NCBI GenBank assembly: GCA_022779345.1
Contig: JALFTG010000023.1
Coordinates: 1 to 54,151 of the forward strand
DNA: 54,151 nucleotides
DNA from: Oscillospiraceae bacterium
Lineage (GTDB): Bacteria > Bacillota > Clostridia > Oscillospirales > Oscillospiraceae
Reading direction: 5' to 3'
The translations under genes and the position numbers were made by a program. Of the stretch, positions 32,265-40,129 are shown piece by piece; within the stretch, counting starts at the first letter, position 1, and the number at the start of each line of letters is the position of its first letter. The notes beneath the pieces were generated by a model that had not been told where the DNA came from, did not search any database, and worked only from the letters and a program-made list of their open reading frames with translations.

Positions 32265-33338
32265 ATGCTTGGTGATACTTTTGGCATCGGTCAGCTGTTT
32301 GCTCTGTCCCGGGATCCGGTGATCTGCGTCCGGGGCGGTACCGTGCTGTCCATGAATCCGCCCGCGGTGAACCTGTTCGGCGGGGACCGGACCGGGTGCA
32401 ATGCCGCCCAGCTCCTGCCGGAAACGATTCTGTCCGCGGAGTCGGAGCGATTCATCGCCGGCACCGTGGTGAACGGACAGAATGTCACCGTCTCCTGCGG
32501 CACCTGGGAGGATGTCCGGATGTACAGCTTCATTATCCCCGCGCCTGCGGAAAATCAAACCGCCGACCGGGCAATTTCCTCCTCCCTCCGGGAACTGACC
32601 AATACCATCAAGGCCACCACGGATCAGATTCTGGTGCTGTCTGAACGGTATCAGGATGAGAAGCTCTCCCGGTACACCGCCATTCTCAAACACAGCTCCT
32701 GCAGGCTGAAGCGGCTGATCATGAACTATTCCCTGGTGGATGACTGTCTTCGGGGCATCCAGGCCTTCTCCCCCGTCACCGCCTCCGTGAACGCCGTGTG
32801 CCGGGATATGGCCGACATGGTGTCGGATCTGGCGGCCGAACGGAACATCCGGGTGGAATTCCGGGATACGGAGGAGATTTACGCGTCCATGGATGTGGTG
32901 CTGATCCAGCAGATGCTCCTGAACCTGCTGTGCAACAGCCTGCAGAATGCCCCGGAAAACAGCACCATCCGCCTGTCCCTGAGCGCCACGGACAAATTCG
33001 TGTCCATCATGGTGGCCGATGAGGGCGGCGGCATTGCCCCGGAAGTTCTGGCAGAACTGTTCCGGCAGTATGAGCTGCCCCCGGACCTGCACACCGGCCG
33101 GTTCTCCGCCGGGCTGGGTCTGGCCGTGGCCAACAGCATCGCCAGGCTCCACGACGGGGCCATCATCGTCAACAGCACGCCGGGCCACGGCTGCGTTATT
33201 GCCGCCCGCATCCGCCGGAGCACCGACAGGCGGATGATGTCTCCCCGGGAGGATTACCGCTCCGTTCTCACGGACGCGGTGCTGACCCAGCTGTCCCCCT
33301 GGCTCACCTGGAAAGACTACCTGCACACCGGCGACTGA
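32265..33338 (+). CDS. sensor histidine kinase-like protein, cytosolic
   Basis: A 357-residue soluble protein. Residues ~15-95 look PAS-like (LFALSRDPVICVRGGTVLSM, then NPPAVNLFG). Residues ~105-160 are helical in the DHp position. The C-terminal ~180-325 form a GHKL ATPase: N box LLNLLCNSLQNAP, G1 VADEGGGIAPE, G2 GLGLAVANSIARLHDG. The DHp helix lacks an obvious H-E phospho-acceptor (TDQILVLSERYQDEKLSRYT), so it may be a kinase with a divergent acceptor or a protein/Spo0A-type phosphorelay partner. No membrane span and no adjacent response regulator, as for orphan kinases feeding Spo0A in clostridia (inference). Confidence 0.8.
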   Translation: MLGDTFGIGQLFALSRDPVICVRGGTVLSMNPPAVNLFGGDRTGCNAAQLLPETILSAESERFIAGTVVNGQNVTVSCGTWEDVRMYSFIIPAPAENQTADRAISSSLRELTNTIKATTDQILVLSERYQDEKLSRYTAILKHSSCRLKRLIMNYSLVDDCLRGIQAFSPVTASVNAVCRDMADMVSDLAAERNIRVEFRDTEEIYASMDVVLIQQMLLNLLCNSLQNAPENSTIRLSLSATDKFVSIMVADEGGGIAPEVLAELFRQYELPPDLHTGRFSAGLGLAVANSIARLHDGAIIVNSTPGHGCVIAARIRRSTDRRMMSPREDYRSVLTDAVLTQLSPWLTWKDYLHTGD

Positions 33339-33363
33339 AAAATCCCAATCCCATCAAACACAA

Positions 33364-33390
33364 GCGCCCCGGTCATGCTGACCGGGGCGC
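33364..33390. terminator. bidirectional hairpin between convergent genes
   Basis: Perfect 12-bp stem GCGCCCCGGTCA/TGACCGGGGCGC with a TGC loop, between the kinase-like gene and the DMT transporter stop at 33395. T tracts are short on both sides. Confidence 0.75.
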
Positions 33391-33394
33391 TGAT

Positions 33395-34297
33395 TTATTG
33401 GTTCTGTTTTTCCCTGCGGGTTTTGACGCTCAGGAGAATGACGGCCCCCAGAACGCACAGAATACCGCAGATGTTCTGGGCAGTCATGGCCTCATGGAAG
33501 GCGAAAACGCCCACCAGTGTGGCCACCACGGGCTCCAGATTGGCGTAAATGGACGCCCGTCCGGTCTCCAGGCCGGTGAGGCCGTAGGTATACAGCAGAT
33601 AGGGCAGATAGCCCGTGATCAGGCCGGTGGCGATGCTCCAGCCCAGATGGGTGCCGCTGCTCACCAGCAGGGTCACGGGTGCTTTCAGCCCCCAGACGGC
33701 CGCCGCTCCCACAGCGGCGAACAGGCAGGCATAGAAGGTGACCGTGTTGCTGTGGTAGCCCCGCTCCAGAGCGCAGCGGGCAAAGATGCTGTACAGGGCA
33801 TATCCGAATCCGGCGCCCAGACCGTAGAGGATGCCCGTCCAGGACAGGCGGGTGTCGCCGCCCAGGCCGGACACCAGACAGCAGCCCAGGAAGGCCAGCA
33901 CCAATGCCAGCAGCTTACGCACTGTGAACGGTTCCCGGAACAGGACTGCCGACAGCACCACCACAATGGCCGGGGCCGTGTACAGCAGGATTGCCGCCAC
34001 GGACAGAGACATATAGTTCATGGACTGATAATAGCAGTAGGTGAAAAACAGCAGACCGGCCACGCCTGCCCCCAAAAAGCACCACAGGTCCCGCAGACGG
34101 ATGGCAATCCCGCTCCGGTCCCGGAGCAGGAGCGTCACCAGAAAGGCCAGGGCCGCAATGCCGCAGCGCAGGAACACAATGTCCCCGGCGGAAAAGCCCA
34201 GCGCCCCCATCTCCCGGCGGAACAGGCCCAGAAAGCCCCACAGGGCCGCGGCGATCAGGACGGAAAGCACATATTTCCCGGAAGTCTGTTCCCTCAT
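33395..34297 (-). CDS. EamA/DMT superfamily transporter
   Basis: A 300-residue ten-span permease with two EamA repeats: repeat 1 LIAALWGFLGLFRREMG near 16 and repeat 2 GILYGLGAGFGYALYSIFAR near 155, with YANLEPVVATLVGVFAFHEA near 250 as the conserved end helix pair. Exports or imports amino acids or metabolites; substrate unknown. Overlaps the peptidase U32 gene by 4 bases. Confidence 0.9.
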   Translation of the reverse strand: MREQTSGKYVLSVLIAAALWGFLGLFRREMGALGFSAGDIVFLRCGIAALAFLVTLLLRDRSGIAIRLRDLWCFLGAGVAGLLFFTYCYYQSMNYMSLSVAAILLYTAPAIVVVLSAVLFREPFTVRKLLALVLAFLGCCLVSGLGGDTRLSWTGILYGLGAGFGYALYSIFARCALERGYHSNTVTFYACLFAAVGAAAVWGLKAPVTLLVSSGTHLGWSIATGLITGYLPYLLYTYGLTGLETGRASIYANLEPVVATLVGVFAFHEAMTAQNICGILCVLGAVILLSVKTRREKQNQ

Positions 34298-35547
34298 GTG
34301 CGGCTCCTTTTCGGGTCTTCCTTCAGCCGGCGGAGAACGGACAGCGGTTCGCAGGACCGGGGCAGTTTCATGGTGAATTCCATCATGGCCCGGGGCGTGG
34401 CGTCAATGGGCGTGCCATCCGGCCCGGCCATTCCATCCGCCGTAAACGGGATGGGCGCACCGTCCCGGGTCAGCAGCTCGATGGCGTCCCCTTGGCAGAA
34501 TTTGTTCCGCTGGGTCAGCCGGGCGTTGCCTTCAGCGTCGCATTCCTCCACCACAGCGCAGATGTCCGCTCCGGCAAAGTAGGCGCTGTCAGCGGTGTAC
34601 TGGCCGGGCTGGCCGTAATAAAAGCCGGTGCTGTAGGGCCGGTGGCTGAGCTGTTCCGTCTCCCGGATCCACACCGGGTCCACTTCCCTGCCCGCCAGCA
34701 CATCGTCGATGGCGTGGCGGTAGGCATTGGTGACGGCCCCGGCGTAGTAGGCGGATTTCATCCGGCCCTCGATCTTCAGGCTGGAGATGCCTGCGTCCAG
34801 CAGTTCCGGCAGGTGCTCAATCATGCACATATCCCGGGAATTCAGGATAAAAGTGCCGTTGTCCTCCCCGATGGGGAAATACTCTCCCGGTCGCTTCTCC
34901 TCCATGAGGGCGTATTTCCACCGGCAGGGCTGGGCGCACTGGCCCCGGTTGGCATCCCGCCTCCCCGTCAGGTAATTGGACAGCAGGCACCGGCCGGAAA
35001 AGGATACGCACATGGCCCCGTGGACAAAGGCCTCAATCTCCAGCTCCGCCGGGATGTTCTGCCGGAAGGCACGGATTTCCTCCAGGCTCATCTCCCGGGC
35101 CAGCACCACACGGGTGGCTCCCAGATCATAGAGCATCTTTGCCGTCTCGCTGTTCACCACACCCAGCTGGGTGCTGATATGTACCGGCACTTTCGGAGCG
35201 TATTTCCGGGCCAGAGAGAACACTCCCAGGTCCGCAATGATCAGCCCGTCCGCCCCCGCGTCCTGGAGCTGTTCCAGATATGCAGGCAGCCGGGGCAGCT
35301 CGTCCTCCCGGGGCAGGGTGTTGCAGGTCACATAGACCTTCACGCCGCGGTCGTGGGCATAGGAGATCGCCCGGGGCAGTTCCTCCGGGCCGAAATTCCC
35401 GGCAGAGGCCCGCATACCGAACTCGGTGCCCGCCAGATATACCGCGTCCGCCCCGTAGTGGACGCACATTTTCAGCCGTTCAAAGTCCCCGGCCGGAGAC
35501 AGCAGCTCCGGCCGGGTGATTCGGGTTTCCATTCTCATATCAGCCAT
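34294..35547 (-). CDS. peptidase U32 family protein (TrhP/RlhA-like)
   Basis: A 417-residue U32 protein. PELLSPAGDFERLKMCVHYG and ADAVYLAG at the start, HISTQLGVVNSE near 123, the family motif EAFVHGAMCVSFSGRCLLSN near 168, then Cys-rich RGQCAQPCRWKY and the SLKIEGRMKSAYYAG region near 262. Relatives modify RNA (tRNA wobble uridine hydroxylation by TrhP) rather than act as proteases; the four conserved Cys fit an Fe-S site. It overlaps the mltG stop by 8 bases and has no clear RBS, so it probably depends on translational coupling. Confidence 0.9.
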   Translation of the reverse strand: MADMRMETRITRPELLSPAGDFERLKMCVHYGADAVYLAGTEFGMRASAGNFGPEELPRAISYAHDRGVKVYVTCNTLPREDELPRLPAYLEQLQDAGADGLIIADLGVFSLARKYAPKVPVHISTQLGVVNSETAKMLYDLGATRVVLAREMSLEEIRAFRQNIPAELEIEAFVHGAMCVSFSGRCLLSNYLTGRRDANRGQCAQPCRWKYALMEEKRPGEYFPIGEDNGTFILNSRDMCMIEHLPELLDAGISSLKIEGRMKSAYYAGAVTNAYRHAIDDVLAGREVDPVWIRETEQLSHRPYSTGFYYGQPGQYTADSAYFAGADICAVVEECDAEGNARLTQRNKFCQGDAIELLTRDGAPIPFTADGMAGPDGTPIDATPRAMMEFTMKLPRSCEPLSVLRRLKEDPKRSRT

Positions 35548-36880
35548 AGTTCTGGGTGCTCACAAACGCCTGATGAGAGGCATAGTCGGAGAAGAACTGG
35601 TGGGTGCCCGTGGCGGTATCCAGCGCATAGTAGTAATAGCTGGTACTCTCCGGGTTCAACGCCGCCTGGATGGAGGCCAGGCCCGGATTGCAGATGGGTC
35701 CGGCGGGCAGGCCGGAATAGAGATAGGTATTGTAGGGGCTGTCGATCTGCAGATCCGCCTCGGTCACTTCATTTTTCCCGGTGATATAGGTGATGGTGCA
35801 GTCCAGCTGCAGGGGCATACCCTCCCGGATGCGGTTATAGATGACGGAGGCGATCTTCGCACGCTCGCTGTCGTTGGCTGCTTCCTTCTCGATCATGGAG
35901 GCGATGGTGATGATCTGATCCATGGTATAACCCATGTCCGCCGCCTGCTGCTCCATCTCATCGGTGATCTTCCGGTTATAGTTGTCCAGGAACTTGCCAA
36001 TGGCGGAAGACGGCTCCATATACACGAAGAAGGTGTAGGTATCCGGGAACAGGTAGCCCTCCAGCCGGGAGGCGTCGCCGGACTCCTTGCCCGCCAGGAA
36101 GGAATAGTTGTAGGAGAAGTTCGCCGCGGCTTTCATCAGGTTCTCATAGGAGTTGACATTGTTCTCCTCCAGCCGCTGGAAAATCTGCTCCAGGGTAAAG
36201 CCCTCCGGGAAGGTGACATCCACTGTCACCGCCGCGCCGGAGCCCTGGTTCATTTTCTTCACCAGCGCCCGGTAGTCAAACTCCGTGGACAGGGTATAGG
36301 ACCCCTCGTCGATCTTGGTGGAGGCGTGGGAGAACATACAGTAGAACTTGAACAGGGATTTATACTCAATCAGTCCCGCCGCCTTCAGCTGTTCGGCCAC
36401 ATAGTCGATGTCCGCATAGGTGACGGTTTTGGTCTTTGGCTGGCCGTTCTCGTCCAGAACCGGATCACCGTTGTCATCCAGCACCGGCTCTTCCTCTTCG
36501 GTGAAAGCGCTCTCATCTAGGGTGATGACGGCCTCCACATCCGGCTTGTTCAGCGCCAGCACATCCGCCGCCGCCATCCAGGCCAGACACGCCAGAATCA
36601 CGCTGACGCTCAGGACGAATACAAAATACATCAGTCCCCCCAGACAGCCGATCCGCATATCCCGGCTCTTCCGGATGGGGCGGTAATCCCGCTCGTCCGG
36701 CTCCTCCGGAACCGGTTCGGGCTTCGGGGCTTTCTGCTTTTTCTCCCGGCGGGACTGCTTCTCCTCCCGGGCGGGCCGCTCGCTTTTCCGGGATTTCCCC
36801 GTGTCGGCGGCGGAATGTCCGGCAGGGCCGGGGGCGTTGGTGCCGAACATCTCTTCCAGCTTCTTATCGTTTTCAGCCAT
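35540..36880 (-). CDS. mltG: endolytic transglycosylase MltG
   Basis: A 446-residue YceG/MltG protein that cleaves nascent glycan strands at the membrane. A long charged cytosolic N-terminus (~1-85; Lys/Arg/Glu-rich), one span near 95 (YFVFVLSVSVILACLAWMAA), a LysM-like subdomain (ADIDYVAEQLKAAGLIEYKS) and the catalytic YceG region with LEGYLFPDTYTF (Glu in EGYLFPDTY) near 315 and TIASMIEKEAAN near 360. Start ATG 36880 with AAGGAG upstream. Confidence 0.93.
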   Translation of the reverse strand: MAENDKKLEEMFGTNAPGPAGHSAADTGKSRKSERPAREEKQSRREKKQKAPKPEPVPEEPDERDYRPIRKSRDMRIGCLGGLMYFVFVLSVSVILACLAWMAAADVLALNKPDVEAVITLDESAFTEEEEPVLDDNGDPVLDENGQPKTKTVTYADIDYVAEQLKAAGLIEYKSLFKFYCMFSHASTKIDEGSYTLSTEFDYRALVKKMNQGSGAAVTVDVTFPEGFTLEQIFQRLEENNVNSYENLMKAAANFSYNYSFLAGKESGDASRLEGYLFPDTYTFFVYMEPSSAIGKFLDNYNRKITDEMEQQAADMGYTMDQIITIASMIEKEAANDSERAKIASVIYNRIREGMPLQLDCTITYITGKNEVTEADLQIDSPYNTYLYSGLPAGPICNPGLASIQAALNPESTSYYYYALDTATGTHQFFSDYASHQAFVSTQNYG

Positions 36881-37060
36881 AGTGTTTTTTCTCCTTGATA
36901 AGCTGCCAATTTGTAACCCGGCGGGACCGTCGGGCATAGTATGTTGCGGGTGGAGGCTTCCTCCTCCCGGGATTCGCAGGATAAACGCCGCGTCGACTTC
37001 CCCAACCGCACGGGGTAACAGACTTTGCGTGCTACATGGTGCGGAGAAAGGGTCAATCAT

Positions 37061-37186
37061 ATGTTCTGCGGAAACGGTAATAACTGCCTCTGGATCATCA
37101 TCATTCTCATCGTCCTGTTCTGCTGCTGCGGCAATGGCTGGGGCGGCTGCGGCAATGACTGCGGCTGCAACAACGGCTGCTGCTGA
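37061..37186 (+). CDS. 41-residue cysteine-rich membrane peptide
   Basis: A short frame with ten cysteines in 41 residues: N-terminal MFCGNGNNC, one hydrophobic segment (LWIIIILIVLF, residues 10-20), then CCCGNGWGGC and a Cys/Gly/Asn tail ending GCC. GGAGAAAGGG lies upstream and a perfect terminator 11 bases downstream, so this is a free-standing gene. Similar tiny Gly/Cys-rich membrane peptides occur in spore formers; here a spore role is inference. A possible mother-cell sigma box lies far upstream (CATAGTAT, 36936-36943). Confidence 0.75.
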   Translation: MFCGNGNNCLWIIIILIVLFCCCGNGWGGCGNDCGCNNGCC

Positions 37187-37196
37187 TCCAACGCAC

Positions 37197-37230
37197 GGGG
37201 TCTCTTCGGAGACCCCGTATTTTTTATTTT
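37197..37230 (+). terminator. terminator of the Cys-rich peptide gene
   Basis: GGGGTCTC/GAGACCCC with a TTCG tetraloop, followed by a T-rich tract. The tail overlaps the end of the convergent folate gene (stop 37224). Confidence 0.92.
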
Positions 37231-37784
37231 ACCGGAAATGTCAGAATCTCATGCTCGGTAATGATATATCGCACCGGACGGTCGTTCCAGTCGCGGGGGA
37301 CCGCATCCCGGAGAAACCGGGCACGGCACACACCGGCGGTCACCGCGGGGTGGGCCGTCAGATACCGGTCATAGTAGCCCCCGCCCTGGCCCAGACGGTA
37401 TCCCATCCGGTCAAAGGACAGGCCCGGGACGATCATCAGATCCTCCGGGGACGGCTCCATGGGATCGGACGGCTTCGGCTCAGGAATGTTCCACAATCCC
37501 GGCCGCAGGGTGCCGGTATACCGGTAAAAGGTCATCTCCCCGCCGGGGGCGGACACGGGCAGGGCCACGGTCTTACCATCGGAAACGGCCCGGGCCAGCA
37601 GGGCATGGGTGTCCACCTCGCCGGGGCGGCTGTAATAGAGGAACAGCCGCTTCGCCTTCCCATAGACTTCGCTGCCCTGGATCTGAGCCAGAATCGCGGC
37701 GTCGGACCGGGCGGTCTCCTCCGGGGACAGCCCTCTCTGCGCCGCCCGCAGTTCCCGGCGCAGGCGGGATTTCTCCTCAGTCAA
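37224..37784 (-). CDS. 5-formyltetrahydrofolate cyclo-ligase
   Basis: A 186-residue enzyme converting 5-formyl-THF to 5,10-methenyl-THF with ATP. Motifs: KSRLRRELRAAQRGLSPEE at the N-terminus, FLYYSRPGEVDTHALL near 48, MIVPGLSFDRMGYRLGQGGG (substrate/ATP region) near 115, then YYDRYL. Overlaps the preceding kinase gene by 8 bases. Confidence 0.94.
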   Translation of the reverse strand: MTEEKSRLRRELRAAQRGLSPEETARSDAAILAQIQGSEVYGKAKRLFLYYSRPGEVDTHALLARAVSDGKTVALPVSAPGGEMTFYRYTGTLRPGLWNIPEPKPSDPMEPSPEDLMIVPGLSFDRMGYRLGQGGGYYDRYLTAHPAVTAGVCRARFLRDAVPRDWNDRPVRYIITEHEILTFPVK

Positions 37785-38460
37785 GGCCCAGCGCCTCTTT
37801 CACTGTGCGGTAGATCAGGTCGCTCTTGTCCTCAATGGACAGCAGTTCCCCGTCCCGCCTGAAATCGATCACCTGCCAGCCGTAATGGGCGGCGGCCCGG
37901 TGACCCAGCTCCAGACATTTTTCCAGATAGCCCGCATCCTTTTCATGGATGTCCGCCTGACTGCCGTCAGCAGCCCGGCGCTGGGCCATGCGCTCCAGGG
38001 AGGTGGGCACATCCACATCCAGATACAGCACCAGATCCGGCCGGGGCAGGCCCAGACGGTGATATTCTAAATCATACAGCCAGTCGAAAAACTCCGGAAG
38101 CTGTTCCTCCGGCAGTTTGCTGCCCTGATGCACCGCGTTGGAGGTGGTGTACCGGTCCATGAGGACCAGACCGCCGTTGTTGTAGTGGCGGCCCCAGTCA
38201 TCGGTCATATAGGATGCGTACCGGTCCACGGCATAAAAGGTGGAGGCGGCATAGGCATTCACGGCGGAGGGATCGTCCCCGAACTCCCCGCCCAGATACA
38301 TCTTCACCAGAGTGGCGGAGGGGTTGTCATACCGGGGGAACCGCACCCGGCGGAAGTCCCGGCCCGCGGCGGTCAGCCGGTCGCACAGGCGCTGATACTG
38401 CACGGATTTTCCGCAGCCGTCAATGCCTTCAAATACGATCAGTTTGCCTTTTTCACTCAT
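37777..38460 (-). CDS. thymidylate kinase family protein
   Basis: A 227-residue P-loop nucleoside-monophosphate kinase. P loop FEGIDGCGKSVQ near 10, DRYASYMTDDWG near 91, LMDRYTTSNAVHQGSK near 108, and the LVLYLDVDVP strand near 145. Longer mid-region than classical Tmk, but the DRY and P-loop features fit dTMP phosphorylation. Start ATG 38460 overlaps the preceding gene (ATGA). Confidence 0.87.
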   Translation of the reverse strand: MSEKGKLIVFEGIDGCGKSVQYQRLCDRLTAAGRDFRRVRFPRYDNPSATLVKMYLGGEFGDDPSAVNAYAASTFYAVDRYASYMTDDWGRHYNNGGLVLMDRYTTSNAVHQGSKLPEEQLPEFFDWLYDLEYHRLGLPRPDLVLYLDVDVPTSLERMAQRRAADGSQADIHEKDAGYLEKCLELGHRAAAHYGWQVIDFRRDGELLSIEDKSDLIYRTVKEALGLD

Positions 38461-39182
38461 TTTCCCGTCACTCTCTCTTTCACTGCACACAGGGCGAACT
38501 GGGGCAGCTTCATCATCCGGCCGATGCGCTTCGGCTCTTTCAGCAACCGGTACAGCCATTCCAGGCCCAGCTTCTGCCACCGCTCCGGGGCGCGCTGGAC
38601 CACGCCGGCAAATACATCCAGGCTGCCGCCCAGACCGGCCATCAGCCCGGCCTGTACCTGCCCCGCGTGCTGATGCATCCATAGCTCCTGCTTGGGGGAG
38701 CCCAGGCACACCAGCAGCAAATCCGGCTTCGCGGCGTTGATCTGTTCAATAATCGGCGTGTCATCGTCAAAATAACCGTCGGCAGTCCCGGCAATGACCA
38801 GACCGGGGAATTTCTCCCGCAGGTTCTCCCCTGCCTGCTCCGCCACGCCGGGTTTGGCGCCGAACAGGAACACGCTCCCCTGCCGGTCCGCCAGCCGTTC
38901 CATAACCCGGGCAGCAAAGTCAATGCCCGGGGTCTTTTCTTTCAAGGGCGTGCCCAGAATCTTTGCGCCGTAAATGACGCCGATGCCGTCGGGCAGCACC
39001 AGGGACGCGTCCCCCACCGCCCGGGCCAGGTCCGGGTTCTCCCGGGCGGCCATGACGATCTCCGGGTTGGGCGTCACCACATAACCACGCTTCCCTTCAG
39101 CGATGATGCCCATTGCGGCGGACACCGCCTCGTCCATGGTCACATTGTCGAAGGACACGCCCAGAATCTCAATTCTGCTCAT
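38457..39182 (-). CDS. WecG/TagA/CpsF family glycosyltransferase
   Basis: A 241-residue GT26 enzyme transferring ManNAc-type sugars to lipid-linked acceptors in wall teichoic acid or polysaccharide synthesis. VVTPNPEIVMAARENPDL near 35, LVLPDGIGVIYGAKILGTPL near 61 and LLVCLGSPKQELWMHQHAGQ near 155 are the family blocks. The basic C-terminal tail (RLLKEPKRIGRMMKLP) likely mediates membrane contact. Overlaps the sirtuin gene by 4 bases. Confidence 0.92.
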   Translation of the reverse strand: MSRIEILGVSFDNVTMDEAVSAAMGIIAEGKRGYVVTPNPEIVMAARENPDLARAVGDASLVLPDGIGVIYGAKILGTPLKEKTPGIDFAARVMERLADRQGSVFLFGAKPGVAEQAGENLREKFPGLVIAGTADGYFDDDTPIIEQINAAKPDLLLVCLGSPKQELWMHQHAGQVQAGLMAGLGGSLDVFAGVVQRAPERWQKLGLEWLYRLLKEPKRIGRMMKLPQFALCAVKERVTGK

Positions 39183-39895
39183 AACTGTGAAAATACCTCT
39201 CCGATCTTGCCGTGAATCACCAGGTCCGCCTGGCTGTCCGCCGGGGTCTCCGACAGATTGATGAGAACCAGTTTATTTCCCCGGTAATAATTGATGAGTC
39301 CCGCGGCAGGGTACACATTCAGGGAAGTGCCGCCGATGATGAGGATTTCCGCATCCCGGATCAGGCTCATGGACTCGGACATGATGTGATTGTCCAGCCC
39401 CTCTTCATACAGCACCACATCCGGCCGGACGATGCCGCCGCAGCTGCACCGGGGCACACCGGTGCCCTCGTTCACGAAGGACTCCAGGTAGATCTTCCGG
39501 CACCTCTCGCAGTAGCACCGGTGGACGCTGCCATGGAGTTCCAAGACCTTCCGGCTGCCGGCCATCTGGTGCAGGCCGTCGATGTTCTGGGTGATGACGG
39601 CTTTCAGTTTTCCCTCCTGCTCCCACTGGGCCAGCTTCAGATGGGCCGCATTGGGCCGGGCGTTGGGGGCGATGAGCTTGTCCCGGTAGAAAATATAAAA
39701 CTCCTCGGGATTTCTCCGGAAAAATGTGTTGCTCAGGATGGTCTCCGGGGGGAATTTATACTTCTGGTGGTACAGTCCGTCCACGCTGCGGAAATCCGGG
39801 ATGCCGCTTTCCGTGCTGACCCCTGCGCCGCCGAAGAAAACAATATTATTGCTGGAATCGATCCAGTTTTTCAGCGTTTTCAATGCCTGTTCCAT
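39179..39895 (-). CDS. NAD-dependent protein deacylase (sirtuin)
   Basis: A 238-residue sirtuin. GAGVSTESGIPDFRS near 24, catalytic NIDGLHQMAG and ELHGSVHRC (catalytic His) near 110-125, zinc Cys pairs CYCERC and CSCG, then FGGTSLNVYPAAGLI-like GGTSLNVYPAAGLI near 190. Removes acyl groups from lysines at the cost of NAD. Start ATG 39895 with GGAG upstream; own promoter. Confidence 0.94.
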   Translation of the reverse strand: MEQALKTLKNWIDSSNNIVFFGGAGVSTESGIPDFRSVDGLYHQKYKFPPETILSNTFFRRNPEEFYIFYRDKLIAPNARPNAAHLKLAQWEQEGKLKAVITQNIDGLHQMAGSRKVLELHGSVHRCYCERCRKIYLESFVNEGTGVPRCSCGGIVRPDVVLYEEGLDNHIMSESMSLIRDAEILIIGGTSLNVYPAAGLINYYRGNKLVLINLSETPADSQADLVIHGKIGEVFSQL

Positions 39896-39952
39896 GGTTT
39901 CACGCTCCTGTTCTTTCAAAAAATGGCTGAACCGCGCATAACAAATCAATTT

Positions 39953-39981
39953 ACTATAACACAGCCCGGTCAAAAAAACAA
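39953..39981 (-). promoter_or_regulatory. promoter of sirtuin operon
   Basis: Minus strand TTGTTT (39981-39976), 17-base spacer, TATAGT (39958-39953). The weak -35 lies inside the T tract of the preceding terminator. Confidence 0.5.
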
Positions 39982-39997
39982 CCGCCCTTGCGGGCGG
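39972..39997 (-). terminator. second of two tandem terminators after cstA
   Basis: Minus strand CCGCCC GCAA GGGCGG (39997-39982) followed by TTGTTTTTTT. A classic tetraloop intrinsic terminator, 30 bases beyond the first. Confidence 0.82.
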
Positions 39998-40026
39998 CGG
40001 AACAGAAATGCTGTGAACATTTTCCA

Positions 40027-40058
40027 AATAAAAAGGGCTGCCGCAGATGCGGCAGCCC
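40027..40058 (-). terminator. cstA terminator
   Basis: Minus strand GGGCTGCCGCA (40058-40048) with TGCGGCAGCCC (40045-40035), loop AT-poor, then TTTTTATTT. Backed up by a second terminator. Confidence 0.9.
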
Positions 40059-40129
40059 CGGGGACGCGGCAGAGACTGGCAAAACTCCGCCGCTTTCAGT
40101 TTTTCATGTAAGGAAGAATCTGATACTGA

